This document shows positions 56,339-64,000 of a DNA stretch of 64,000 nucleotides, piece by piece. The position numbers were made by a program, and so were the translations under genes. Every line of letters begins with the position of its first letter. Position 1 is the stretch's first letter. This DNA comes from Megaustenia siamemsis (lineage: Eukaryota > Mollusca > Gastropoda > Stylommatophora > Ariophantidae). Under the pieces are notes generated by a model that saw only the letters and a program-made list of their open reading frames with translations, was not told the origin of the DNA and did not search any database. The DNA is taken from positions 58,435,103 through 58,499,102 of the forward strand of contig JAVIAB010000059.1 in NCBI GenBank assembly GCA_032433765.1, given 5' to 3'.

Positions 56339-56958
56339 ATGATGGACCTTCGGTGGAAACACCCCTTCACTGCTCTGATAGCTAGTCCCACGGGATGTGG
56401 AAAAACAGTATTTGTTCAAAAGTTTCTACAGAATCTACAAGAGATAACTGCCCCCGTACACGAGGAAGTTATATGGTGTTACGAGGAATGGCAGCCAATT
56501 ATGAGACTATGGAGAAAGTGAGATTTATCGAGGGTCTACCAAATATCGATAACTTGGAAGCGGTAAAAAGAGAAGATTCGTCATTATCGACGACTTGATG
56601 TCAGAAACGGATGAGAGAGTAACAAAATTATTCATCAAAGGTAGCCATCACAGAGATATGAGTGTGATCTACATTCTACAAAACCTATTTGGAAAAAAAT
56701 AAGGAACATCGCACTGTAAGCCTCAATACCCATTATATAGTCCTTTTTAAGAACCCGAGAGACGGAAGTCAAATTACCAATCTGGCTAAGCAAATGTACC
56801 CGGGCCAAGTGGCGTACCTCCAAGACAGTTTTAAGGAAGCGACAGCGTCTCCCCACTGTTATTTGTTGGTTGGTCTTCGACAGGAAACATCGGATCATCT
56901 GAGGCTGAGAACAAAGATATTCCCAGGGGTTAGACAAATCGTCTACGTTCCAAAGTAA
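56339..56958 (+). pseudogene. A32/FtsK-type genome-packaging ATPase, frameshifted
   Basis: P-loop ATPase of the type that pumps DNA into the capsid of Polinton-like and related viruses. Walker A (ASPTGCGKT) is at residues 17-25 from the ATG at 56339. Walker B (FVIIDD) is at about 56579-56596. The sensor-like 'YILQNLF' follows, then 'NTHYIVLFKNPRD', 'LAKQMYPG' and 'LRLRTKIFPG', a conserved C-terminal block. These lie in different frames, with breaks near 56515, 56575 and 56690. The total of about 205 codons fits the family. An ORF start at 56327 would need GTG, so the ATGs at 56339 or 56342 are preferred. Adjacent genes follow closely on the same strand. Confidence 0.85.
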
Positions 56959-56962
56959 CAGA

Positions 56963-57287
56963 ATGATAGCTTCACTTAGACGACACTGTGAAATGTTGAA
57001 ATGTCTGCGCTCTGCCACGCCGAGTAGTTTTAGAGCTTTATTGAAAACGGCCTCCCCTGAACTCATTCGCTTCTTGTGTAAGTGTTGTCATAACATATTA
57101 AAAGGTAATGTTAGATTCACTCAGCAACAGAAGTGCGAGCTACGTCGACACAAGAACAAGCTGAGACTCCTCACTAAAATGAAACCGAATTCTTAAGCAG
57201 AGGAAAGCGATTCTACAAACTGGTGGATTCATAGGTACTTTGATCAAACCTATATTAAGTGTTCTCGGGGGTGTATTAGTTCTTTAA
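56963..57287 (+). pseudogene. Small basic 'GGF' protein of the element
   Basis: ATG at 56963, five bases after the ATPase stop. It opens with a helical, Cys-containing region ('ELIRFLCKCCHNILKGNV'), then a strongly basic stretch ('QQKCELRRHKNKLRLL'), and after a frame change near 57195 a hydrophobic Gly-rich end ('ILQTGGFIGTLIKPIL') stopping at 57285-57287. The layout (Cys, basic stretch, GGF, hydrophobic end) is one I recall for small proteins between ATPase and capsid genes in animal Polinton-like elements. A virion or core role is a guess. Confidence 0.62.
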
Positions 57288-57289
57288 AC

Positions 57290-57442
57290 ATGGCCAAAAA
57301 TGATCTTGATGGATCCTCGGTTATTAGAGGGTTTGAAACAGACTTTCACGTATACCCCACTGTGGAAATCTTTTTAGCCAACGAACACGGAAAAACCATC
57401 TCATTTCCCAGCGGAACGTCGGTGCTAACGGTACACTTTTGA
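57290..57442 (+). CDS. 50-residue ORF of unknown function
   Basis: ATG at 57290, two bases after the previous stop. It reads MAKNDLDGSSVIRGFETDFH, then a beta-strand-like end (TVEIFLANE, TSVLTVHF). It could be the start of a longer broken gene. No family is recognised. Confidence 0.4.
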   Translation: MAKNDLDGSSVIRGFETDFHVYPTVEIFLANEHGKTISFPSGTSVLTVHF

Positions 57443-57534
57443 ACGAGAAAACATCTTGAGCTGCCATAATGGTGAGACCCATTCAGCACAATCCCATGCT
57501 ATATTAAGACTTTTATTGCTGTCAGGCAGGTGAT

Positions 57535-57965
57535 GGGATGCCTGTGTTTATAGGTGATCGAAATCAACGAGGATGAGGAATCCGTAGTTTCTTTGGTGAA
57601 ATCGGGAGGGCAATTTTACCTGGCTAAAAACGGGGGGTTGGGGGGGGGGAGAGGAGCCTTACTCAGAGAAGTCGTGGGGACCGGTCTGCAGGTCGCCCAG
57701 GACGCATTAGCCGGCAGAAATATCGGCGACGCTTACAAATCACGAGCTAAGTTCTGCTGTTCTTAGACGGGGCCGTAGACCACCTGACTGGTAATAACCA
57801 ACCAGGAAGTGGTTTACAACGTCGAATCAGAAAGCGAGTCGGGAAGGCGGCACCTTCTATAGAAACTGTTACGAAGAGAATAAAACCAGCAGCTAGACAG
57901 TCCCGCCTTCATTCTACAACAAAGAGGAGGACGAAGTTCTCGGTACTAAAGGATATTTTCGATTA
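57535..57965 (+). pseudogene. Gly-rich/basic virion-type protein, broken
   Basis: Begins near ATG 57539 (MPVFIGDRNQRG), with a stop soon after. It then has 'IRSFFGEIGRAILP', a frame change at the G-run 57636-57650, 'VAQDALAGRNIGDAYKSRAK', and a Lys/Arg-rich tail ending at a TAA at 57963-57965. The order of a Gly-rich start, FF-x(4)-R-x(3)-P and a basic tail matches what I recall of the protein just upstream of F54H12.2-like capsid genes. Several stops show decay. Confidence 0.5.
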
Positions 57966-59271
57966 ATGATGTCTCTCGTTCACCCCAGGTCATGTGAATG
58001 TCTTCATTCTGGTTGGATTTACTTAGCATTCCACCGACTCAGACTGCTGTAGACTCGGGCCAATTTACTGAAATTCGACCTCTTGCCTCCTTAGCGCATC
58101 GAGCTCCCATCGAGTTTTTCATTTCTGGAAACACTGAAGAGTATCTAGATCTTTTCAACACGTTTTTGCATCTGCCGGCCATGATCACCCTCCCCAACGG
58201 TGAAAATTTACCGTTGGATGCCCAGGTAGGACCAGTCAACAATTATCTTCACAGTCTATTTTCTCAAGTCGACGTATCTCTGAATGACACATTGATTACA
58301 CCGTCTGAGAATACCTATAAATTTAGAGCAGTGTTCGAGACTACACTAAACTATGGGGAGGATGCGAAAACAGGGCACTTGACGGCCGCTCTATTCTACA
58401 AAGATACAGCAGGCCACCATGATGATATGCAGGATAACGAGGGATTAAAAATACGACGTGCTTTGATTTCGGGTAGTAAAGAGGTTGAAATGATGGGTCG
58501 TTTGCACTCTGATGTTTTTTGCAGGACCGTTACATGTTAAACAGAGTGGATGTAACGATCAAAATCACATCCTCTAAGGACGAGTTCAACATCATGGCTA
58601 AGGATAAGTCTGTTGATTATAAGAGTGTGATCACTTATGCTGCCCTCGTGGTCAGGAAAGCTAAGCTAAACCCAGCAATTTCTCTGGCCCACGAAAAGGC
58701 TCTTTTACGTGGGAATTCGCGGTACACTATCAAGCGGGTTGCCATCAAAACATTTGCCATTGGTAGCGGTATGTTTTCCCTCAACCAAGACAATTTATTC
58801 TTGTCTCAAAAGCCAACACGCATAGTAATAGGTCTGATTACCGCCAGTGCTTTTACTGGCGTTTATAACACTAACCCGTTCAATTTTCAACACTTTGGGT
58901 TGACTTATATGAACCTAACGATTGACGGGAGATGTGTTTCCGGAAAGCCCCTAACTATGGACTTCGAACGTAATCACTATGCGCGAGCCTTTTTTGGTAC
59001 AAATTTGGCTATGGGACTGATTGGTAGAGACGCTGGAAATGGTGTTGATTATCAACAGTTCAAAGACGGCTTTTGTCTATTAGGTTTAGACCTCTCCCCC
59101 AGTATGCTAGACGGATACCAGTTTAAGCTTGCCACAAGTAGATCCTTGTCGATAGTGCTCAAGTTCGCCACTCCCACAACAACTCCCCTACAAGTTATTG
59201 TCTACCCAGAGTTGGATTCAGTACTTGAGGTGTCCAATACACGACAGGTTCTAACAGACTACGCTATTTGA
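57966..59271 (+). pseudogene. F54H12.2-like putative capsid protein, frameshifted
   Basis: About 435 codons in three frames. It starts at ATG 57966/57969 (MSLVHPRSCECLHS), shifts near 58010 to 'LDLLSIPPTQTAVDSGQ', and shifts again near 58520 to 'VDVTIKITSSKDEFNIM', ending at 59269-59271. Conserved blocks are 'PLASLAHRAPIEFFISG', 'NNYLHSLFSQVDVSLND', 'NPFNFQHFGL', 'KPLTMDF' and 'FCLLGLDLSP'. Beta-rich alternation through both halves is compatible with jelly-roll domains. Proteins of this kind are usually labelled only as F54H12.2-like in animal genomes. Their place between packaging ATPase and protease argues for a capsid protein. This is an inference not tested here. It is the longest and best preserved gene of the element. 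Confidence 0.72.
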
Positions 59272-59277
59272 GAAAAT

Positions 59278-60962
59278 GAACACGGGGGATATTTACAATT
59301 TTTTTATGTCCGATGTTGCTCCCTTGTTAGTGTCCTCCCGCGAAACCACTTACCGCTCATCATCGACCCAATCAAGACTGCAGCCTTTATCATAAACACC
59401 GACCCTACCCACAAAACAGGTGAACACTGGGTGGCCCTCTTTTACAACGGCTTTGGACAAATAAAGTATTTCGATGCCCACGGTTTACCCCCGGGCACAT
59501 TGATATTTTAGATCATTAGATGAGCAGCAATTTGGATTTAGGAAAAATAGCGGGACAAAAGAAGCCATATTCTGCATGAGAACATTAATCGAAAAATACA
59601 CAGAAGTAAACAAACAAATATATGCCTGCTTCATAGACTACACCAAAGCTTTTGATAGAGTACACCACAAACAACTTATAGAATGCCTAAAAGAGATACA
59701 TCTAGATGACATGGATATACGACTAATATGCAATCTATACTGGGAGCAAACAGAAATAATAAAATATAACAAAGAGTTCTCTACACCCATTGATATAAAA
59801 AGAGGAGTAAGACAAGGATGCATCCTATCACCAAGCTTGTTCAATCTATACACTGAGCAAATCTTTAAAAACATCATAGAGATGCCAGGCCTACAAATTA
59901 ATGGAAAGATAATCAATAACCTAAGATATGCTGACGATACTGTACTACTAGCAGAAAATCATAAAGACCTACAAGAATTACTTAATGAAATAAACACGAC
60001 AAGCAAAAAATATGGACTAGATATGAATATCAAAAAGACTAAAACTATGATCATAAACAAAGAAAATACTCAAAACCCACAAGTGGATATCAAAATTGAA
60101 GGAATAGACCTTGAGACAGTTCAGAACTATAACTACCTTGGACATACTATAACCAGTGATGGAAAATGTACAACTGAAATAAACAAAAGAATAGGAATGG
60201 CAAAAAGTAATTTTAATGTCATGAAGGACATACTAACATCAAAACAAATAACACCAGAGCTAAAACTAAGAATAGCAAAATGTTACATCTTCTCAATATT
60301 CCTATATGGTGCTGAAACATGGACATTAGACAAGAAAACAGAACAGAGAATTGAAGCCTTTGAAATGTGGATATATAGAAGAATAGGTAGAATTGGATGG
60401 AAGGAAAAGAAAACAAATGACAAAGTCTTAAAACAACTAAAAATGAAAAGAGAACTTCTGAACACAATTAGAACAAGACAAATGCGATTCTTAGGCCATG
60501 TTAAAAGACACAACAGCCTACTGAAAGTGATCCTGGAGGGGAAAATACAAGGTAAAAGAGGCAGAGGCAGACCAAGATTAACATGGACGAGTAACATCAA
60601 AAGATGGACAAATCAACCGATGACAACCTGCACCATCAAAGCAAGAGATAGAGCAAAATGGCGCTCCATGGTAGCCAACCTTCGTTGCGGAGACGGCACT
60701 CAATGATGATGACATTGATATTTTAAATTTTATCGACAGGAATTCACATGTTCCATTTGTATACAACCCACGAGTGTTACAAAAATTGTTTAGCTACACA
60801 CGTGGTCTACATTGTGTTTATTATATAATTTTAAAGTGTCGTAGTGCGAGCATTAACAGAATTCTCATGCCATTTTCAACGAGACAACATATTAACGACC
60901 GTATCATTTATCAGTTAATGGCGCCATGGATGCATCGGCTTCGTGGAACAAACTTCACGTGA
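59278..60962 (+). pseudogene. Adenain-like cysteine protease, split by a LINE
   Basis: Maturation protease of the adenovirus/Polinton type. ATG at 59278 (MNTGDIYNFF), a frame change near 59335, then 'FIINTDPTHKTGEHWVALF' with the catalytic His, 'KYFDAHG' with the Asp, interrupted after 'PPG' by LINE B (59511-60712). Past the insertion the frame resumes: 'NFIDRNSHVPFVYNPRVLQ' and 'RGLHCVYYIILKC', which holds the likely catalytic Cys, and ends at TGA 60960-60962. The last 45 codons are inside the right inverted arm. The His, Asp and Cys positions are all recognisable. Confidence 0.8.
59511..60712 (+). mobile_element. LINE family B, 5'-truncated, open frame intact
   Basis: 1202-bp insertion with the exact 13-bp duplication cattgatatttta at 59498-59510 and 60713-60725. 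An uninterrupted frame from 59513 to the stop at 60704-60706 (376 residues from the ATG at 59576) starts inside RT: 'CFIDYTKAFDRVHHKQLIE', 'RGVRQGCILSPSLFNLYTE', 'LRYADDTVLLAENHKDLQ' (catalytic), 'YLGHTITSDGKCTTEINKR', 'LYGAETWTLDKKTEQRIEA' and 'GKRGRGRPRLTWTSNIKRW'. The 3' end carries TGATGATGA and no poly(A). The intact frame marks a recent insertion. Confidence 0.95.
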
Positions 60963-61027
60963 CTCATCGTATATGGCGGCTCTCTGAACATGTCTCAACA
61001 CGTCCAATAACGTATTGTATTAGTTAC

Positions 61028-61086
61028 TATAAATAGACGGACCACACCGCCTTGTTACAGCGTATAAAGGGCAGCCGTTCTCAGTG
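61028..61086 (+). promoter_or_regulatory. Promoter of the PC4-like gene (right arm)
   Basis: TATAAATA at 61028-61035 and TATAAAGG at 61063-61070, then TCAGTG at 61081-61086, similar to an initiator, and a 55-base leader before ATG 61141. The same boxes occur inverted in the left arm. Confidence 0.5.
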
Positions 61087-61140
61087 CTACTACACACACA
61101 GAAAGTCAGAGCCCTGCTACTTAGTGGTGTGTTTTTTAGA

Positions 61141-61349
61141 ATGGAGTCGTCTAGCGTTAATATGCCAGCTTCATTTGATGTCTGTGATCAACGTATTTTC
61201 ATGTCTCGTTGAAATGAGAATATAATTCCATTATCAAAAGATGGTGTTAAGGCAGTCTAAGTTTCTGCTTTTCATAACAGACCATTGCTAAACATAAGGA
61301 CATATCGTGGTGAGAGTCTGCTTAAGTTTCCTACCAGAACTGGAATAAC
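61141..61349 (+). pseudogene. PC4-like gene, right arm, truncated
   Basis: ATG at 61141 opening with MESSSVNMPASFDV. A frame change gives an early TGA at 61210-61212. Then the same TAA after 'GVKAV' as in the left copy, then 'NIRTYRGE' and 'PTRTGIT', where PC4-type similarity ends because the sequence is replaced by minisatellite DNA. Confidence 0.6.
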
Positions 61350-61985
61350 CACTCCAAACAGTCAAGTAGACATATCCTACACGAATGTACCACCTCAAAC
61401 AGTCAAGTAGACATATCCAACAAGAATGTACCACTCCAAACAATCAAGTAGACATATCAAACAAGAATGTACCACTCCAAATAACCAAGTAGACATATCC
61501 TACACGAATGTACCACTCCAAACAATCAAGTAGACATATCCTACACGAATGTATCACCCCAAACAGTCAAGTAGACATGTCCAACAAGAATGTTCCACTC
61601 CAAACAGTCAAGTAGACATATCCAACAAGAATGTACCACTCCAAACAGTCAAGTAGACATATCCAACAAGAATGTACCAGCCCAAACAGTCAAGTAGACA
61701 TATCCAACAAGAATGTTCCACTCCAAACAATCAAGTAGACATATCCAACAAGAATGTACCACTCCAAACAATCAAGTAGACATATCCAACAAAAATGTAC
61801 CACTCCAAACAGTCAAGTAGACATATCCAGCAAGAATTCACCACCCCAAACAATCAAGTAGGCAAATCCAACAAGAATGTACCACTCCAAACAATCAAGT
61901 AGACATATCCAACAAAAATGTACCACCCCAAACAGTCAAGTAGACATATCCAACAAGAATGTTCCACTCCAAACAATCAAACAAT
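61350..61985. repeat. Minisatellite, 41-bp unit
   Basis: About 15 units of 'cagtcaagtagacatatcca' and 'acaagaatgtaccactcca'. The array ends in 'caatcaaacaataaaatgg', as does the single unit at 25893-25940. Confidence 0.96.
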
Positions 61986-62195
61986 AAAATGGGATCCCTC
62001 CTCACTGAAATAACACTGTACGACAAACTATAGGAACCAGCGTGTCCACTATGTAATCCTTCCTGGTGTAGAGGTATAGCGGAAATTAATCACTGGTAAT
62101 GAACCTCGTTGAATAATCATTCCTCTCTGGGTGCCCCAAATCTGCTCACACTGTTTATACACTGTATTTAACGTGTATGCTTAACTTTTCTTTTA

Positions 62196-62217
62196 TTTCT
62201 TTGTTTTATACAACCAG
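62196..62217 (+). promoter_or_regulatory. Splice acceptor of transporter copy 3 5' UTR exon
   Basis: T-rich tract ending 'ttatacaaccag', followed by 'attgacaag'. Conserved with copies 1 and 2. Confidence 0.7.
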
Positions 62218-62295
62218 ATTGACAAGAATCAATATAGATGCCAAGTTGATCCTATCACATAAGTGTGTGTGTGTGTTTAGACGGACTGAATAATA

Positions 62296-63787
62296 ATGAC
62301 GCATTCAAATGTCATTCCAAAGAGGGCAGGTCTAAAGAAACCACCACTCCCAGTGGACAGGGGGTGGGCGTGGCTGATCATGCTCGGTGCTTTTGCCATT
62401 TTGATGTTGGGCTGGACATTTGGTCGGGCCTTATCGATTCTTCTTCCATACTTCCTATACCGATACCAAGCACCGGCTGCAGTGACTACTTTAGCTTTCG
62501 GAATCGCCGATATTTCTTGGGCTGTTATAAATATATTGATCCCCACAGTTCTATTGCCACGGTTCAGTGTCAGAAGTTTAGCTTTAGTCGGCTCTATCGC
62601 TCACACTCTGAGTGTTATTGCACTAGCTTATTCGCCAAATATAATTACGTTTAACTGCATCTTCGGAGTGATAGGAACTGCAGGTGGGCTCATGATAGTT
62701 ACATCTTTAATCCACCTTGGTCACTTCTTTAAGAAACGTTTATCCTTCGCCAGTGCGTTTGCTTCTGCAGGGGGCAGCGCGTCGGCTGTGTTCGTTCCCA
62801 TGTTGACTCAAAAACTGCTGGACATCTACGGTCTGCAGGGGACCTTGCTAATTATCGGGGGTATTAGTTTCAACTGTGTGGCTGCCTCCATGCTGCTAAG
62901 ACCGCTCTCGATGTATGATCATGTCGAGGATGTAAAGGAACCAAACGGAAATGTTTCGACAGACTTAGAATTGTCTGACTTCAGCAATATCCAGAAGCAG
63001 AATGGACATTTGACTTACAACGAATGTGATGAAGACGACATTAATGAAAAATCAAAGTTTATAGATAATGTCGACGATAAAAATAAACAAATAAAGGAGC
63101 TATGTTGTTCACGTGATCACAAAATAACAGGAAGAACTCACGTAGTCAATGACAACATAACACATGAGGAAATGGACGGCATTCAAGAAACAACAAAACT
63201 GATTTCTGAATATGAACCAGAACTATCAGATCAACATAAAAAGAATGACAACGAACTAAAAGAAATACCTTCCTTGTTTCCAGAGACAACATCAGATAAC
63301 ACAGACTGTAACGAAACAAGAAGTGACGACATAAACAATAAAAGCATTAATTTCTCCAGTAATGACGTTGCTGCTTCCAACTACCATGTCTGTTCTAATG
63401 GTAGCAGCAGTGAACATTTTCTTACAGCAAGTGGCTGTATACAAACATCTAGCAGCTCTCAGGAGCTTCAATCTACTTCTGACATTAACCCAGAGCTCTT
63501 CTCTGAAGAAAAACACAAACTATCGCTAGAGCACAACTTCAATCAGTCGTATCCAAGCAAAGAATCTAATATTGTAGTCAATGATGCTAATGCCCCAGCA
63601 GGCCTATGTCGGGGTATTCGTAAGATGAAAGAATATATTCGATCGTCTGTTCTCTTAAATCCAGTGGCACTGTTGTTGATCTTAGCCTGTGGGATCAGCA
63701 CCCAAGGAGGATCCTTGTACGTCCCCGTTTTAGGTCTGGAGAATGGACTTACCCCTGAGGAGGTGCCTTGGATGATAACTATTATTG
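62296..63787 (+). CDS. Monocarboxylate-transporter-like protein, copy 3, coding exon 1 (intact)
   Basis: SLC16/MFS-type carrier. The ATG at 62296 lies in the same context as copy 2 (tgaataataatg). The signature 'PVDRGWAWLIMLG' is followed by six hydrophobic segments to about residue 205, with 'GHFFKKRLSFASAFASAGGS' between helices 4 and 5. An acidic and Asn/Lys/Ser-rich loop of about 240 residues follows, then 'VLLNPVALLLILACGIS' (helix 7). The exon is 1492 nt and exits in phase 1 at gtgagg (63788). No stop or frameshift is present. The expected second exon with helices 8-12 is beyond the window. Among the three copies this one is most likely functional. The substrate is unknown. Confidence 0.92.
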
Positions 63788-64000
63788 GTGAGGGATATTT
63801 GTCTGTGTATATGTGTATGTGCGTGCAAATGTGTGTGTGCATGTTTATACGTGTGTGTGCATGTGTGTTCATGTGTGTGTATGTACGTACGCTATGTGTG
63901 TGGTATTTTGCACATTTATTGCAAATTTACTGCAGATTTATTGCTAAGCTAAATACGTTGACTTAATTGTAAACTTGCATGTTCTTCAAATTTTCACACC
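63788..64000 (+). other. Start of the copy 3 intron
   Basis: GT-rich low-complexity sequence (63800-63895), then AT-rich sequence similar to the first part of the copy 2 intron (29430-29490). The frame reading through the donor into it is not coding. Confidence 0.7.

Larger units (their letters stand above)
54068..61349 (+). mobile_element. Endogenous Polinton/adintovirus-like element (decayed)
   Basis: About 7.3 kb with two inverted arms of about 0.5 kb and nine or more gene remnants between and within them. The left third is transcribed leftward, the rest rightward. An FtsK/A32-type packaging ATPase, a putative capsid protein, an adenain-like protease and small basic proteins are the morphogenesis set of Polinton/Maverick and adintovirus-like elements. 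No protein-primed DNA polymerase B or integrase was found in any frame of the window. Every larger gene has one to three frame breaks, so it is inactive. The right arm is cut at 61349, where a host minisatellite begins. The left outer end is not defined. Confidence 0.8.
60828..61349 (+). repeat. Right inverted arm
   Basis: Reverse complement of 54246-54757. It carries the protease 3' end, two TATA-like boxes, the leader and the first half of the PC4-like gene. It ends abruptly inside that gene at 'ggaataac', where the 41-bp minisatellite starts. Confidence 0.92.

Noticed and set aside
63788..63966. Extension of the transporter copy 3 frame to residue 556
   Set aside because: It reads through a conserved splice donor into GT-rich intron sequence. 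Copies 1 and 2 show the exon end at the same place.

Overview
This is a eukaryotic window with no sign of bacterial gene organisation. It has spliced genes with GT/AG introns, tRNA-derived SINEs, several families of non-LTR retrotransposon (LINE), a hAT-type element and many long minisatellites. The SLC16-type transporter genes, the LINE and SINE mix and the endogenous Polinton-like genes suggest an invertebrate animal. A lophotrochozoan, probably a mollusc, is my best guess, but that is inference.

Host genes. Three tandem, same-strand monocarboxylate-transporter-like (SLC16/MFS) paralogs form the backbone. Copy 1 is at 4045-5560 plus 10247-10733, copy 2 at 27775-29266 plus 34048-34499, and copy 3 at 62296-63787 with its last exon beyond the window. 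Each has a non-coding 5' exon boundary, one long first coding exon and a phase-1 intron of about 4.7 kb filled with repeats. Copy 1 has a frameshift in exon 2, copy 2 has an in-frame TGA in exon 1, and only copy 3 is open throughout what is visible. Copies 1 and 2 share a sharply bounded, almost identical 213-bp tract in exon 2, which looks like gene conversion. A second possible host gene, a broken protein with two related Cys-rich, N-glycosylatable modules, lies at 39187-40049.

Repeats. Most of the rest is mobile DNA. I separated LINE families A to H and J by their 3' ends and protein C-termini, SINE families S1 to S4, an unclassified dispersed repeat R4 and one non-autonomous hAT element. 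Many insertions are nested and keep target-site duplications (TSDs). There are about 20 tandem arrays, and several clearly grew inside or next to a mobile element: a SINE A-box array at 23150, a SINE S4 body array at 37475, a hAT-internal array at 36545 and a LINE tail at 52141.

The most interesting block is 53081-61349, a decayed Polinton/adintovirus-like endogenous element. It carries, in order, a PC4-like gene and a small basic ORF (-), a C2H2 zinc-finger gene (-), a Cys-rich gene (-), a packaging ATPase (+), a small basic 'GGF' protein (+), a 50-residue ORF (+), a Gly/basic protein (+), an F54H12.2-like putative capsid protein (+) and an adenain-like cysteine protease (+). It is bracketed by inverted repeats of about 0.5 kb, each holding a promoter and the start of the PC4-like gene. 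The morphogenesis genes are all there but no polymerase B or integrase is visible. The protease gene is split by a LINE flanked by an exact 13-bp TSD. Upstream lies an iterated motif, a TATA box and a splice donor. All of its genes carry frameshifts or stops, so it is a fossil in this copy.
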